Assembly (NCBI RefSeq): GCF_021347895.1
Contig: NC_067126.1
Span: forward strand, 32,934,482-32,998,481
Direction of reading: 5' to 3'
DNA from: Acanthochromis polyacanthus
Taxonomy: Eukaryota > Chordata > Actinopteri > Pomacentridae
Length of the DNA stretch: 64,000 nucleotides
The notes below the pieces were generated by a model. The model was given only the letters and a program-made list of their open reading frames with translations, ran no database searches and had not been told where the DNA came from. Position numbers and translations under genes: made by a program. Below are positions 1 through 12,195 of the stretch, piece by piece; position 1 is the first letter of the stretch; each line of letters opens with the position of its first letter.

Positions 1-600
1 TTGTCAATCAGCTAACACAAATAAAGTCTGGCTATGTTGAACTTGCTTCACAGCACACCCCTGCTAACCTTGCCAGCAAGTTGATTTCTCGCGATATTTG
101 TGAGTTCACAAATCTCTCAAGAAACCATCTTGTTCCGCTCCCGCATTCACTGTTCGTACAGAACCAAGTTGGTTCGGGCCAATCACGCAGCAGTATTCGT
201 GTGTGGGGTGGGATATCCGGGTGTGAAGATGGCACCAAGCACCAGTAGATCAAAACAAACATGGCAACGGAGGACAACGATCGTGTAGATGCTGCTATTA
301 AGTCAGTTTTAGCTGAATCTCCTATCGCTTCTTTGAAGGAAGAACAACGAGAGGCGCTTTGCGCATTTCTGGATGGTAAAGATGTTTGTGCTTTTTTACC
401 TACGGGTTTTGGTAAGAGTTTAATCTACCACTTGGCTCCACTCGTTGTAAAGATCCCGCGATTGGCTAAAAACAAACCTGTAAGAGGCGGGACATACTGT
501 TGCATTGTCCAATCCGTGCCTCTTTCCTCCGAACGGATTTACATGGAGCGGTCCCAGATTGATATTGTGGAGTGCTATCAAGTACTACACAATTATTAAT
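1..600 (+). pseudogene. RecQ-like helicase first-exon fragment, probably part of a dispersed fish element
   Basis: A frame opens at ATG 261 and encodes MATEDNDRVDAAIKSVLAES, then LKEEQREALCAFLDGKDVCA, then the Walker A motif LPTGFGKSL followed by IYHLAPLVV. This is the motif 0/motif I part of a RecQ-type DNA helicase. At 480-481 the sequence reads CCT|GTAAGAGG, a good splice donor. The following residues up to the stop at 597-599 look like intron read-through, so the real exon is probably 261-479. No DEAH box, motif III-VI or later exon follows. Because intron sequence is retained, it is a DNA-level copy, not a processed pseudogene. I recall similar RecQ-like 5' fragments recurring in fish genomes, but cannot name a family. 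Positions 1-260 are probably the 5' flank of the same unit. Confidence 0.6.
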
Positions 601-2200
601 CTGGCTATTGCCAGGTTACACCCCTGCGCTCTGTCAACCACTTTAATAGAAATGAAATATCCAAATTAAAAAAAAATTGTTTGATGGTTTGCTCCTGCTG
701 ACAAATATTTAGGGTTCCCAGCGGATGAATGCTAATAATTTGAAATACTTCTCGAGTTTTCCTGTAGTATCACCATGTGGTTGATATTTTTGGTTCAGAT
801 TAAATGCTGATTGCTTTGAAATCTGCTGCACAAGAGTATCAGTCTCAATTACTTTTGGTCCTCCAGGGCCAACATGAGGATCACTTATCATATTATATCA
901 CTTAGTTAAATATGTAGCCATCAAGCCTATGGTTTGAACCAAACATTCAGGGTTCGCAGACAATACATCTCCTGAAATTTGAGATGCTGAATGAAATATC
1001 TCAACAACTACTCAGTGGATTCTCATAAAATCTCAGACACATATTTGTACCACTCTCAAGTTAAATTAAGCATTTTTAATTATCCACTAAATTTCCATCT
1101 CGTGTCATTATCAGTTCTTATTACATTGACAATTGCCCATTACTGTGATGAAGTACCAGCACAATAACAAGATCCCCATCGGTCGTATCTGTACTCCGTG
1201 TTTCGTGCTGATTAGCAAATGTTAGCATGTTAACAGGGTAAATAAGGAGATGAGCATGGTAAATATTGCTTTCCAAACACCTGCTTGTTAGCACTGTCAC
1301 TGTGCCACGTGTCAATATGCCAATTTTAGCCCAAAGCACCTGTGTGCCAAAGCCCTGGAGACTCTTAGTCTTAGTTAAAAATAAAACCTGACGCACTCAT
1401 CAACGTTCCTTTTCCATTATTGCTCCATAGATTTGCAATTGAGTGATAATAGCACTCTAAACAGTGAACAAGACTTCTAATGTAAAAGCCATGTATGCAG
1501 CAGTGCTGATGCTGTACTGCACTCCTAATCAAACCACGCGGCATAATCTAATAGTGACACATTCACGATCAGATCATGTTACTAATGGTGCTGGAGATGC
1601 CATGGAGTTTCAATCTATGGCTGCTGACAGGACTGTTTCATCTATTTTGCCCACAAATATGTTAAGGAAGTCCTTTCCTCCCATCAGCATCCTTGTTTGG
1701 ACTTTGTTAAAGCCTCGTGTTACAGAGCACATCACCACCACACAGCTCAGATTATGATCGGCACAGACTGAACAGCCGAGCAGCTTTGAGCAAAGACAAT
1801 GATGGGCTTCCCTGCTCGTAAAGACACCACAGAGAATAATCTGTCTCACTGAACGAAATTTTCTCCATTTCTTCGTAATTGCACAGGTGGGAGGTGAATC
1901 TGTAATTAGATCCCCTCGACAACATCTTCCTGTAGCTGCTATACAGATGCCACTGCACACAGTGCAAAGAAAAGGAGTAATCAAAAATATCCAAGGTTGA
2001 TGTTATTATACTAGTTTATTAGTCATATTAGCTTCTAATGAATGTAGTGTGAAAAACTGGCATTTTGGTAAATACAGTAATTTGCTTTAGAGTAGAGATC
2101 TAAATGTAAAGGGCAATACCCTTCCTGTTTGTCTGGTAAATATAAGAAATTGTGCATCTATGCATAAAGTATCTGAAAAATAAGCCGTTAATAATGTCTT
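600..2200. other. gpc6: gpc6 intron 4, no feature recognised
   Basis: AT-rich sequence with only short chance frames. No repeat, hairpin or exon was recognised. Confidence 0.5.
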
Positions 2201-2272
2201 GGTTCACTTATCTGCGGGTTTGTTTCTTGTTTCCGGTGCAAGAGGTCCGCTGTTGAAATCCCGGATGAGCCC
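2201..2272 (+). pseudogene. tRNA-Pro-like relic (decayed tRNA or tRNA-derived SINE head)
   Basis: The 72 bases align without net length change to a vertebrate tRNA-Pro, with about 70% of positions the same by eye. The acceptor arms GGTTCAC and ATGAGCC pair at six of seven positions, including an A6-T67 pair where tRNA-Pro has G-C (a compensated change). The anticodon stem CTTGT/GCAAG pairs fully around the loop TTCCGGT. The T-loop TTGAAAT is kept, but the T-stem and D-stem are largely broken. Position 35 has changed, so the anticodon reads CCG instead of a proline anticodon. No run of T follows as a terminator. It is most likely a pseudogene or the head of an old SINE. Confidence 0.5.
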
Positions 2273-3881
2273 TGACAGACATCTTCAGTGTTAATAGTTC
2301 TTTGTCTCAAAAATCAACAGCCCAATACGCATATGTAAAGCATATACTAGTAGATATATGCATAACGCACACATATATAAGTAAACAGAACTGCAGTTAT
2401 TGACAACGTACACTGCATTCTCCCTCATAATCTCTTTCGTCCTCCCTATTTATCAGTATTTTTTTCTTGTATTTCAAGGAATGTCTTCTCGTTATTGCAC
2501 AGCCTTGTGGAACCATCATTTCACCACCGACACTGTCTGAGTATGCCACAAACAAAAATCTTGAATCTAATAGATCAGTTCACTGATTGTTATATCATGC
2601 ATTCAGTTATGTACAGTATTTAGCTACAGCAGCACGAAATAACAGCTCATATTGAGAACACTTCCAATAACTTGTCCTTGCATAATCCTAATAAGCAGCC
2701 AGAGGAGCTTGTGAGTTTGTTCTCACTGATCATAAATCCAATTAGTCTAGTTTCTTTAAAAATATGGCTTGATCTTTATTTATGAATATTTTCGAGCTCA
2801 TGTCTATGAATTTCTTTTTCAGCCTCAATGCTAATCTTGCACTCTGTATCATCAAGGATTTATTAGATGACCTCAAGACAAAGGACAACAGAAAACCACC
2901 TTGCATCCACTGCGTGTCTAATAACACGTCTGATTGTGCAATCAGAGCTACAGTGGACTAAAAAATCAGAGAGCTTGAACTCTCGCAGGCAAACCAAATT
3001 CAGCCACAGGATTGTATATTTGATTTCAGCTCCTGTGGAAGAATTATTTCAATGAATTAGGTGTTGACTTGGCATCCTATCATTGTCTTCACCTTGTATG
3101 GGGTCCAATCTGGGATATGATTTGAAAAGAAAATTAGCATGACGCAACAGATGAGAAGAATCACATATTCTATTAGTGGTTTTCCTTTTCCCATGTGGTT
3201 TCTATTCAGAGGATAGATGCTTCTGAACAGCGATGATTTATAACAGCTGTGCCTAAAAGCCACAAAGCCATTGGAGTTACATGGCTTTGTAATGGTAATT
3301 TGCGCTGTCTAATCATTGTGGTTTCTTTTAACACTTAGTGGCAAAAGGTAAAGAAATCTGCACTGTAAAATGCTGCCCACTTCAAAATTCAAAGAAATAC
3401 TTTGCCGTCCACTACCATTTATATCACACAAAAAGTCAGATAGTGTCGTGAACAAAAATGAAAATGGTATTTACTTTTACATAATCACTTGTTTCCAGAA
3501 TTTTTTTGACATTGCTTGACATTTTTTTTAACAACAGTATAACAATTTGCGTTAAAAAAAATTCACATTGAAAGTAATTCGTTGTTGTGTTGACTCTTCC
3601 TATTCATTGCTGGCCATTAAACACTCCCTCAGTTAAAGATGGGAGCAAATACAAAGTCTTCTGGGAGCACAAACTTCCTGTTGTCCATGCTGGTTGCCTG
3701 GCAACTGGTACTGGTAAAGAAATAAGCCAGTATATCCTGTAAAGCACGTAACTGTCACTTTAGATTTCGGTTGTTGTACAGATTTTAAAAAATGCATCAG
3801 ACATACAGCGGAGGACTTTTACTACGCAGGATGGAGCTGTTTTACAATGCAGCATTGGTACACGTCCTCAAGCAAAGGATC
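2273..3881. other. gpc6: gpc6 intron 4, no feature recognised
   Basis: AT-rich, with short T and A runs near 3490-3560. No exon, transposase or clear repeat was recognised. Confidence 0.45.
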
Positions 3882-3885
3882 TTAA

Positions 3886-3951
3886 CCCTTTGATGCACAA
3901 CGTATTGTAAGGAATATGAGTATCTTTTGACCCATGTTGCGCATCAAAGGG
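3886..3951. mobile_element. 66-bp miniature inverted-repeat element with TTAA target duplication (piggyBac-like)
   Basis: The element starts CCCTTTGATGCACAAC and ends GTTGCGCATCAAAGGG. The two ends are inverted copies differing at one of 16 positions. It is flanked exactly by TTAA at 3882-3885 and 3952-3955. A TTAA duplication and CCCTTT-type termini are typical of piggyBac-like elements. At 66 bp it consists of little but its two ends and would fold into a hairpin. It is a non-autonomous remnant. Confidence 0.7.
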
Positions 3952-3955
3952 TTAA

Positions 3956-6900
3956 AATTATTATATTATTCCATAGGTGACTGCTATCAGAGGTTCTGTA
4001 GCATTGACAGCGACTCAAGTCTATAACTGTATAGTGAGAGAGACAAGTTTCAGCTCTTTCAGTGCAGTTTTTCTCCTTCAGTCTCCCACTCACATGCTCT
4101 TTGTCGCTGTCTTCCTTTGTCAGATCAGGGGGAGAGTTGGTTCAATCCATTTTCAATCATAATAACAGTGACGTGAAATCTAATAAGCAATAGAAACACC
4201 TGTTCACTGAGGGTGAGTGTGAGTGAGTCGCATTTATCTAAGGTCTTCAGGAAAGTCACCAAGCCAGGTGGGATCTTTTGATCCATTTATAGAGGCTGCC
4301 AATACATGGTTAAGCCCTGTCGCTCACAAACAGCTTCCCTTGATTATGGTAAAGTGGAAAGGTGTGAGGTTTATCAGTGTTCTGAATTCATACAATTCAA
4401 AATCCTTCAGAGCAGGAACTATGTGTGGCCTGACTTTCAGCCATGAGCTGTCCACTCACAGCGTGTAAGGAAATTTTTTTGGTCAATATTTTATTCATGA
4501 GGGGTTTTTTTAAACACAGGAAAGGGTATGCTGCTGTCTTGAATTTTAATCAACAGGTTGTGGTCGGCTCCAGTTACCAAGTGAAACAAATCACTTAATT
4601 AAAAAGGAATGAAAAGATAGAATCGATGTAGATCACCTCCAGTCTCTCCAGAGAGAACAATAAAAGCCAAAAACAACCAAAAAAAAAAGAAGAAAAATTA
4701 CATTGACATTAGGTCAGCGGCAAGTCTCTGTGAATATTCTGCGGGTGCAAGAGAGGAAGTTTCATCACAAGTACGAGCTACCCGTCAACACAAAAAATGA
4801 TAATGACGCGTGGGGTGTAAACTGCAGAGGACAATATTTATCACCGCTGCATGTGACTGATATTCAAACGACCTGCGAGATAGAAGACATCAATTTGTGC
4901 AGACAGCCTGATAAATAGCATCAAAAATGGTTAAAAACAGCGCGCTTCAGGATGTTTTTCAACTAAAAGAATTCCTAACAGGAAGAGATTAAATAAAAAA
5001 TAAAAAAAACACACAAAGGAAAGTAAACACTGTCACAGCAATCATCCTCAAACAGATATCCAGTGATCTATGTTGTAATGATCTATATATCCCCGGAGCA
5101 TTGGCACGTGGATCCTGATTATGCTCAGCGCAGTTCTCAGGTGTAGTCAACGGACTGACAGCTGTTCATCAGTGGCTCCCTGCTTCAGCTAATCATGTAA
5201 TTAAAACCCGATCCCACTATTAATCTCATCAAATTGCACATGCACTCCTTTTAAAAAAACATGTTCTTTAGGATAAGCAGCGCACAGAGAATAGCATTAA
5301 TTTCTAAAACAAATTCCAGCATTCGCAATTAATGTACCGCAAGAAGTGATAGAAGTCTTGGTGTGTGCAACGCTGCTTAAAAATACATAGTGTAGTTAGC
5401 ATCTTTTTCCATAATTAATGCACTGAGCAAGTCTTGTCTTTAGGAGCAGAATGGGGAGAGGTCAGCAAGGATTTATCCTCCGGTTGGAACAAATGGATTA
5501 GAGACTGGCTACTCAGCAAAGTCCATTTAATCTGCTGTATGATTTATTCAGATTTGATTTATTCTGTGTAACACTAAGGAAGAAATAAAGTTTACAGCAT
5601 GACATTCAAGCTTTATTGAACTTTAGTTTATAAAAATAATAGGTAACATTTTAGCTGCTGCATGAACAATATTATACAGCATTCAGTAGCAGCACTACAG
5701 AGTATATGTCTTGGAAACTGATATTATTAATGAGATGACCCTGTGGAACTAAAGCTACAGCATCTTTCCCAATTAATGTGAAATGACAATGTGAGACCAG
5801 CAAATTTAAATTTGACATTGGCCTTTTGGAGACTATGATAAGCTTATGTTATAAATTAAATTTAGACAGATTTTATTAGCCTGTCTAATTAATCTCTTGC
5901 TTATAGGAGCAAGCAAAACAAGCTCATGTGCAAGGACATTTGATCTAAGGTTGTTAGTGGTGCAAACTTGGAACATCTCATTGATACGCATATATTCGTG
6001 CTTTCTCTTGCATGAAGACAAAAGAGAGGAATGCCGTGTATTAAGCTGCCATTCTTTCTGCCATTTGCTATACCCTGGCCTTAACAGCAAGTAACTATTT
6101 TCAAAGGAAGCAAAACATCAAAGAATCCAAATCTGAGAAACTTCCAACAGTTAATTTTTTCCCTTGTAAAAGTGCAGTACAGAAACAAAAACTGGTAAAT
6201 AAATTCAGAGACATTTCTAAACAGTTAACATTTCTGAGGAATATACAGCCAAGCAGCTGCTCCTCATACACACTTCTGCTTTAGTTTGCTTCTGGCAATG
6301 CCATAACAGACCCCTCACACTCATACCTAACCTCAGATAAATGAAGGCAAGGCCTTGGTCGAAGTGAAATGGCCTGTTTTTGTGTTCAAGCCCTGTCACA
6401 AGTTTGAATTTATTTAATCAGAGGATGTTATTTCTCGCAGTGTTGCAGGGGAAAATGTTACTATCAGGGGCACAGCCTGCAGGGTAAAAGGATTTCTCAC
6501 CCGATGGTTGAATTACTTTTCACCTTCCAATATCATGTCAACCCTGGTCAGTGGAGCCGCTGTATGATGTTGGTCTTGGTCTGAATGGATGCCACAAGAA
6601 TCAAGATGAATATCATAGTTTTAAGTGTGCACCAGCTACGGGTAGTTTTTTCCAGTTTCATTCGAGCCAAACCTTCTTATTTTTGATCTAACTGTACAGC
6701 GTGACTCATATTAGCATATTACTCATCTGTATGACTTCACATATTGCACTAATTTGTCTGTCTGTGCAGAACATTAAAGAGCCTTTGAGACGATTTAACA
6801 CCTAGAGCCAAGTCAATACCTTTTTTGTGGTTAGACTCCAAGCTAATAGAAAATCTTTCATTCTGTAATGAGCATGAAATGTCAGAGCCAAAAGATATAG

Positions 6901-8449
6901 AACTGGCATTTAATCTGCACCAGGGAACAATTGACAAGAGCTCTGATAAAGAGAGAATGAACATTGCTCCCGGATTAATGGCATAAATGCAAAGTTGTCA
7001 GATTCAAGTGGAGCTGTGTCTACATTTTATTGTTTTTAGAGGAGTATATGTACATGTTGCTAGTTAGACTGAGATGCTTGGTGGGTTTTTGTAAGCAGTG
7101 CACATGTCTCTACCTCACTACCTATCCTATATAACCTACAATATAGTGGAGTATATTGTTAGAAACAAAAACAAGTGTTCAATTGCGTGGATTTTCTTTC
7201 ATAATAAAAGAAATTCAGGTACAGTGAACTCTTAATTATCTGTAGATGACGTGAATATGAGTTATACTGTCTGTTTATATGTGAAAACTCAATGAAGTGC
7301 TCCAACGTTTCATTTTTGCAACTCCGCTGACCCTGAAGAAGATGCGTTGATTTTGGATTGAGATGAACAATGCAATACACACAAACTGACAGCTAAGATA
7401 AACATGATACATGGCCTGATGGAGTTTGTCGTGCATAATGGACATGATATTATAGCTTGAGAAGGTGCTCTGTGGACTTTGTCGACTGCTTGTTGAAGCT
7501 CCGAGATTTTAAATACTTTTATTTACTGCAAATGAATATCTACTCCAAATGTCTCACTAATAATCATTATCAGCCTTAAAAACCCACAAAACACCCCTCT
7601 GTACTCGACCACAGTACAGTCCAGTTCCCCTTCTATAAATCTGCTTGGAATCTTCCACTTCCTGTTTGTCAAAGTGGCCTTCTACCTGGACAGGTTTTGT
7701 CGGAGCTCTTGCAACAAACATTTTGGGTAACTGCACTTTACTATGGATGGATGACACTGAATTAGAGTCTGTTTTAATGAGACTGAGTCCAGATGTGTAA
7801 CTCTGTCATTAAATAGGAAATTATTTCTCAGAATTCACAGAGAAAAGTCTGAAATGTTTGCCAGGTTAGTGTCCCGCATGTTCTGTGGTTCAGCTAAAGC
7901 TAACTCTCTCCAACTTCTGGATCTCTTGAGTTGCTTGTTGTTCAAATATCTTGCTCGAGGTGCTGAACCTCAGAAAGTCTGAGATGTTTGTTCAAAATAA
8001 GCTCATTCTCAAGTCTTATCTGAACTGTCCTCTTTAGTTTGAACTTTCCCTAAACTTAGGAGTTACTGACAGAGCAGCACATCCAGACTCAGTCTTATTT
8101 ATGTAGAGAATAAACTTCTGTGTCATTCATTGATGTTAAAGTGCAGTTTTTCATGTTTGTTGCACATGCTCCAGACCAAACCAGTCCAGGTAGAAGACGA
8201 TGTGAAGAGAAGCTCCGGAGGATGAATATCACACATTTACGTTGGAAATAAATGTTCTTTAATTAGACATTGTCATGCAAAACTTGGATTTCCCTTTAAT
8301 GATGTTCAAATCTTTGTTGATGTTGGTTTCTAAATGTTTTCTGACACTTGGGCCCCAAAGATTAAAACCTTTTATGGCTCACAAGCTGCAACAATTCACA
8401 CATTATCAACTATCTTTCTGACTAAACTAAGATAAAAGGTGAAAAGTGA
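3956..8449. other. gpc6: gpc6 intron 4, mostly unrecognised sequence
   Basis: AT-rich DNA with short A runs near 4680 and 5000. The stretch 7560-8450 may be the degraded body of the Tc1-like element whose end lies at 8654, but no transposase motif was readable. Confidence 0.4.
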
Positions 8450-8654
8450 ATGTGAAAAAAGGTGAATGTGATATTTCAGTTTTTCTTTTTTAATAAATTT
8501 GCAAGAATTTCTACATTTCTGTTTTTTCTGTCAAGATGGGGTGCTGAGTGTACATTAATGAGAAATAAAATTAACTTTTTAATTTTGGAAAATGGCTGCA
8601 ATGACACAGAGAGTGAAAAATTTCAAGGGGTCTGAATACTTTCCGTACCCACTG
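8450..8654. mobile_element. Tc1-like element, one terminal segment
   Basis: The segment closes with GGGGTCTGAATACTTTCCGT followed by ACCCACTG and then TA at 8655-8656, the usual terminus and TA target of a widespread fish Tc1-like family. The preceding text (cagtttttctttttt, tcaagatggggtgctgag, aatggctgcaatgacacaga) also matches that family as I recall it. The opposite terminus (a copy of ACGGAAAGTATTCAGACCCC) was not found upstream, so the left end is lost or too diverged. Confidence 0.6.
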
Positions 8655-8656
8655 TA

Positions 8657-10760
8657 TATCATGTTATTGAATGCTGCACAAGGAAAGATGTGTTTAGAGC
8701 AGCTACACAGCAGCATCCGTGATGCTGACTAGACTTTGGTTTATTCATTGCCAGTGTTATAGATTCAATTCAGTAAAAGCAAAATACTGTAGGAGTCAAA
8801 ATCTGGTCAGTGTAAGTATAAATAGGAAGGTTGAAACATTTTCTCTGACTTTTGCCAAATACTATATTAAGTTCCAACATCACCACCACCCCCATAAAAG
8901 GTCATCTGCTGTTGTCGTAACACACAACAAGCCCAGAAGTTGCCTGATCCACAGTGCTCTGCTGATATACAGTGTGAGATAAATAAAAGCATTAAAGCTA
9001 AAATGAAAATTTATCTTAACTGAATTGGAAAGTATCTGGAAAGGTAAACAAAAAAATTAATTGTAAAAATAAAAATATAACAAAGCCAAAAAGTGCTACA
9101 AAAATAATGCTATGCATACTATAAAGTGTTGACTCCATTATGATTTGGAAACAAAACAAATTATAAAAATGTAATATTAATCAAATATAATGCAAGTCCT
9201 AATGGCAAGACAATGCAAAATGAAACCATTGCAATTCCTTTAGTTAAACGCAGGTAAAGACAGATAGCTGGCAGGCTGGAAACCAGGTGCAGGACAAAAA
9301 TGACTGTAACCTCTTACTTTGAGAGTTTCCCTTTAACAAGCTACTAGTGTGCATTTCATCTAATCTGCCAGTGTCTTGTGTGTCCATTGAGAACTGCACC
9401 AGACAAAGCTTTAGCTATGTTCAGCTGAGAGAAGCGTTTCTGTTAATTCCCACTTGTGGGTGGTGCTTTGCTCCTTGCTCATGTTTGCATACTATGATCC
9501 ACTGGAACATAAAATTGCTGACCAGAGAGTTTACAACAGAGAAAGTCTAAGATTCTACACATGCTGGAATCTGCATATAGTGTTTAGGATTTGGTAAAAC
9601 TTCATTATTGTGTTGATACACTCCACTGCACCTCTACTTTTAGGAAAGAAGCTCGCCTACATAACAGAAGCTGACATCTGTCCGTTTTGTCCTTTCTGCT
9701 GCCACACAGCAGCTGCTCTCCCTGCACTTGTTGAACACTGAGACATTCAGGCCACTGCAGACACAGATCAGTTCCACACGGATAGTAATGAATGCATGAA
9801 TCCACTGCAAAGACTAATACATTTAGCTCTCTTTTCTTCCTGTCATGCAATAAATGATCATAGAAAAATTATTTAAAATTTCTTGTGTTCTGCAAAAGTA
9901 CAACTAACTAGCCCTAAACAAGAAGACTGCTAAACTCTCCTAGAAATTAAATAGCTTGTTGTCCACATTTTTTTTCATGAATCACCTTCTCTTTTTTTGC
10001 AGTAGTCAAGGTTGAGGTCATAGCTGAATAAATTTCACATCGTTGTCTTCAAAGCCTACATTTTTACATAAATAACTTCGGTATAAATAAAGTTCCATTT
10101 AAAATGAAAGATTAAAGTTCAAAGATTTGAAGATACTTTCATAATAACAATAAATCAAACAACTCTCTGTAATGGAAAAAAAAGGGTAGCGGTGCAGATC
10201 TCACCGAGAATCAACACTCTACCCTCAAGCTTTCCAGCCTCTTTGAGCTGCTCATTGCTTTGGTTCGCTGGTCCCGGTGGCTCTCACAAAGACTGGCACA
10301 AAACTTTGAGCAGCTGTATCAAGGTCACAAGCTTACACAAGCTGGTTGTACACGACATTCCCAGTGTAAAATGACAGAGTGCCAAAGATATAAGGGGCCA
10401 GTGAGCAGGGACTGAATATCAAGCAAGTCAAAAAGAGTACCAAACAAGGGCTAAAGGGGAGTGGGGAAAAAGCCAGGTGCAAAGACAGACCATTGCAATG
10501 TGTTGCAAATGTTGCAGTAAATGTGCTTCATGTCCTAATAGACACTTGTGCTGGCACCCACTCAATAAGGCAAAGAAGACACTAAAATATAAGTTGTGTG
10601 TTTTTGTGTCTCACAGTAGTCAAATATGATTAAATATCCCAGTGAAATGGAGGATCTTTAGTGATGTACCAAAGGTTTGAAGCTTTTTAGGTGCTTAGAT
10701 TGTTATGTTCAAGAATCTCAAGTCGAATGTCGATTCTGTGAAACCAGGAGCGGGTGGAAA
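8657..10760. other. gpc6: gpc6 intron 4, no feature recognised
   Basis: AT-rich, with scattered short frames. Nothing coding or repetitive was identified. Confidence 0.4.
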
Positions 10761-11009
10761 TACTCACTAGTCAGTGCACAGGAGTTCAGAGAAGAGGAGG
10801 TTAAAAGATGTGGTGTTGTCTGATCAAATCCGCTGTCTGATAGCATGCTGCCACAGCAGTAAGTATGTTTTAATGATTCTGCCAATTTGTCAGGATAATT
10901 TACTGTTTATAACCTTCGAGTTTTGTCTACATACTATGCGTCCGAGTTTCAGGCGTGTTCCTGACTTCCTAACTGATCACGCTGTTTTGCTTTGGAGTTG
11001 TTTAATACA

Positions 11010-11700
11010 CCTACTTCTTAGTTCAACGGAATTATATGAAAGCTGTTTTGATTTGCAGTGACCCTCCTCTTTAAGGTGACAAGTGAACCCAAATCCTGTA
11101 AACAAAATGCCCCCACAGCAAAACAGAGCCACCTGATCTCCTCCCTGTAGGGGTCAAGCATTCGAGCCGTGCTGTTCTCTTGGTGTTTGCCACTCATGCT
11201 CTCGCCCACTTTGTGAAGAACAAGGTGAGGGATGACTCATCTGACCATATCACTTATTTCCACATCTCTGTAGACTAGTGACTATGGTTTCTGCATCACT
11301 GAACTCTCACATGTGCATTCAACTTTGTAATGAGAGGTTTATGCTCTGCAACCCTACTATAATGTGCTTCTCTCTGTGTATTTGTAGACAGACCGTTCAT
11401 GCCGATAGTCTGATCATGTCCTGCATTGGCATTCTAAGCCACCTGAGGAAGAGTTGTTGTTCTGTTTTACCATGCAGTAATACACAAGCACCACGGTCCT
11501 CCAATGTGGTCTGCCAACCACAATTTCTGATTATATCTACTAATGTCTTCCACACAGATCCAGATGCAGATATCACTTCAATCCCTGATAAAACACTAAC
11601 TGAAACACCAGCCAGGTGAGCAAATTCTGTGACTGAAGCTCTTGCCATTCCTGCCCCAGCGGTGAACCCTCTTAAAAATCACTGAGATCTTTTCCCTTTT
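11010..11700 (-). mobile_element. decayed Tc1-like transposase remnant
   Basis: On the minus strand, 11648-11397 reads ARASVTEFAHLAGVSVSVLS, the N-terminal helix-turn-helix start of a Tc1-type transposase, followed by a degraded TLEDRG segment. Further down, broken frames near 11209-11060 resemble the catalytic region (the text around HQENSTARMLDP and the glycine-rich stretch after it). Stops and frameshifts interrupt it repeatedly. No terminal repeats were found. It belongs to a different Tc1 lineage from the copies at 14963, 36910 and 59189. Confidence 0.55.
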
Positions 11701-11931
11701 GTCGTCTTGATACAAAATCAGAATTAACTGCATTAGCTCAGCATTTTTACACATGACACAGACCATGATGGAATTTTAATTGCGTAATTGTACCATGCAC
11801 TCTTTGTATCCCTACACTAAATTATTCAGATTATTCCTTTCATGTGTCACCTGCTTGTACGCTGATGCTAATTGTACAGAAAAATCATCCACTCGTTCAT
11901 TCATTCCTCCATCTATTCATCTGTCCACTCC

Positions 11932-12028
11932 CTCACTCAATGAATGGTGAAGTGGATACCTCTATTTAAATATGCACACCTGTTAGAGGATCTATGGACC
12001 AGTCATCGTTATACTACCTAATCAGGCA
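11932..12028 (+). repeat. left copy of a diverged direct repeat flanking a transposon block
   Basis: This segment matches 14459-14562 in the same orientation, roughly 70% by eye. The best part is ctatgg(a/t)ccagtcatc followed by atactacctaatcaggca, and both copies are preceded by cattcattcc/actcaat text. The 2.4 kb between the copies holds the hAT-like, retroposon and BEL/Pao pieces. They may be LTR remnants or an older segmental repeat. Confidence 0.5.
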
Positions 12029-12195
12029 AAAATAATCTAATTAGCATCACGTGTCAAGCTCAGACGATCCTTTTTCATGGACTGAACGATATAGAAGCCA
12101 AACTTAACAGTACAGAGGAGAAATGGAAGACAAAGTACAAACAAGAGGCCACACAGTCATCTCCAAGACTGTCATACAGAACTGTAAAACCAGGC

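Noticed and set aside
4117..4160. tRNA B-box-like GGTTCAATCC
   Set aside because: No A box upstream and no cloverleaf pairing.
10192..10260. Possible gpc6 exon 5 (complement contains an AMSSSKRLES text)
   Set aside because: Does not continue into the expected glypican sequence and lacks matching splice sites and phase.
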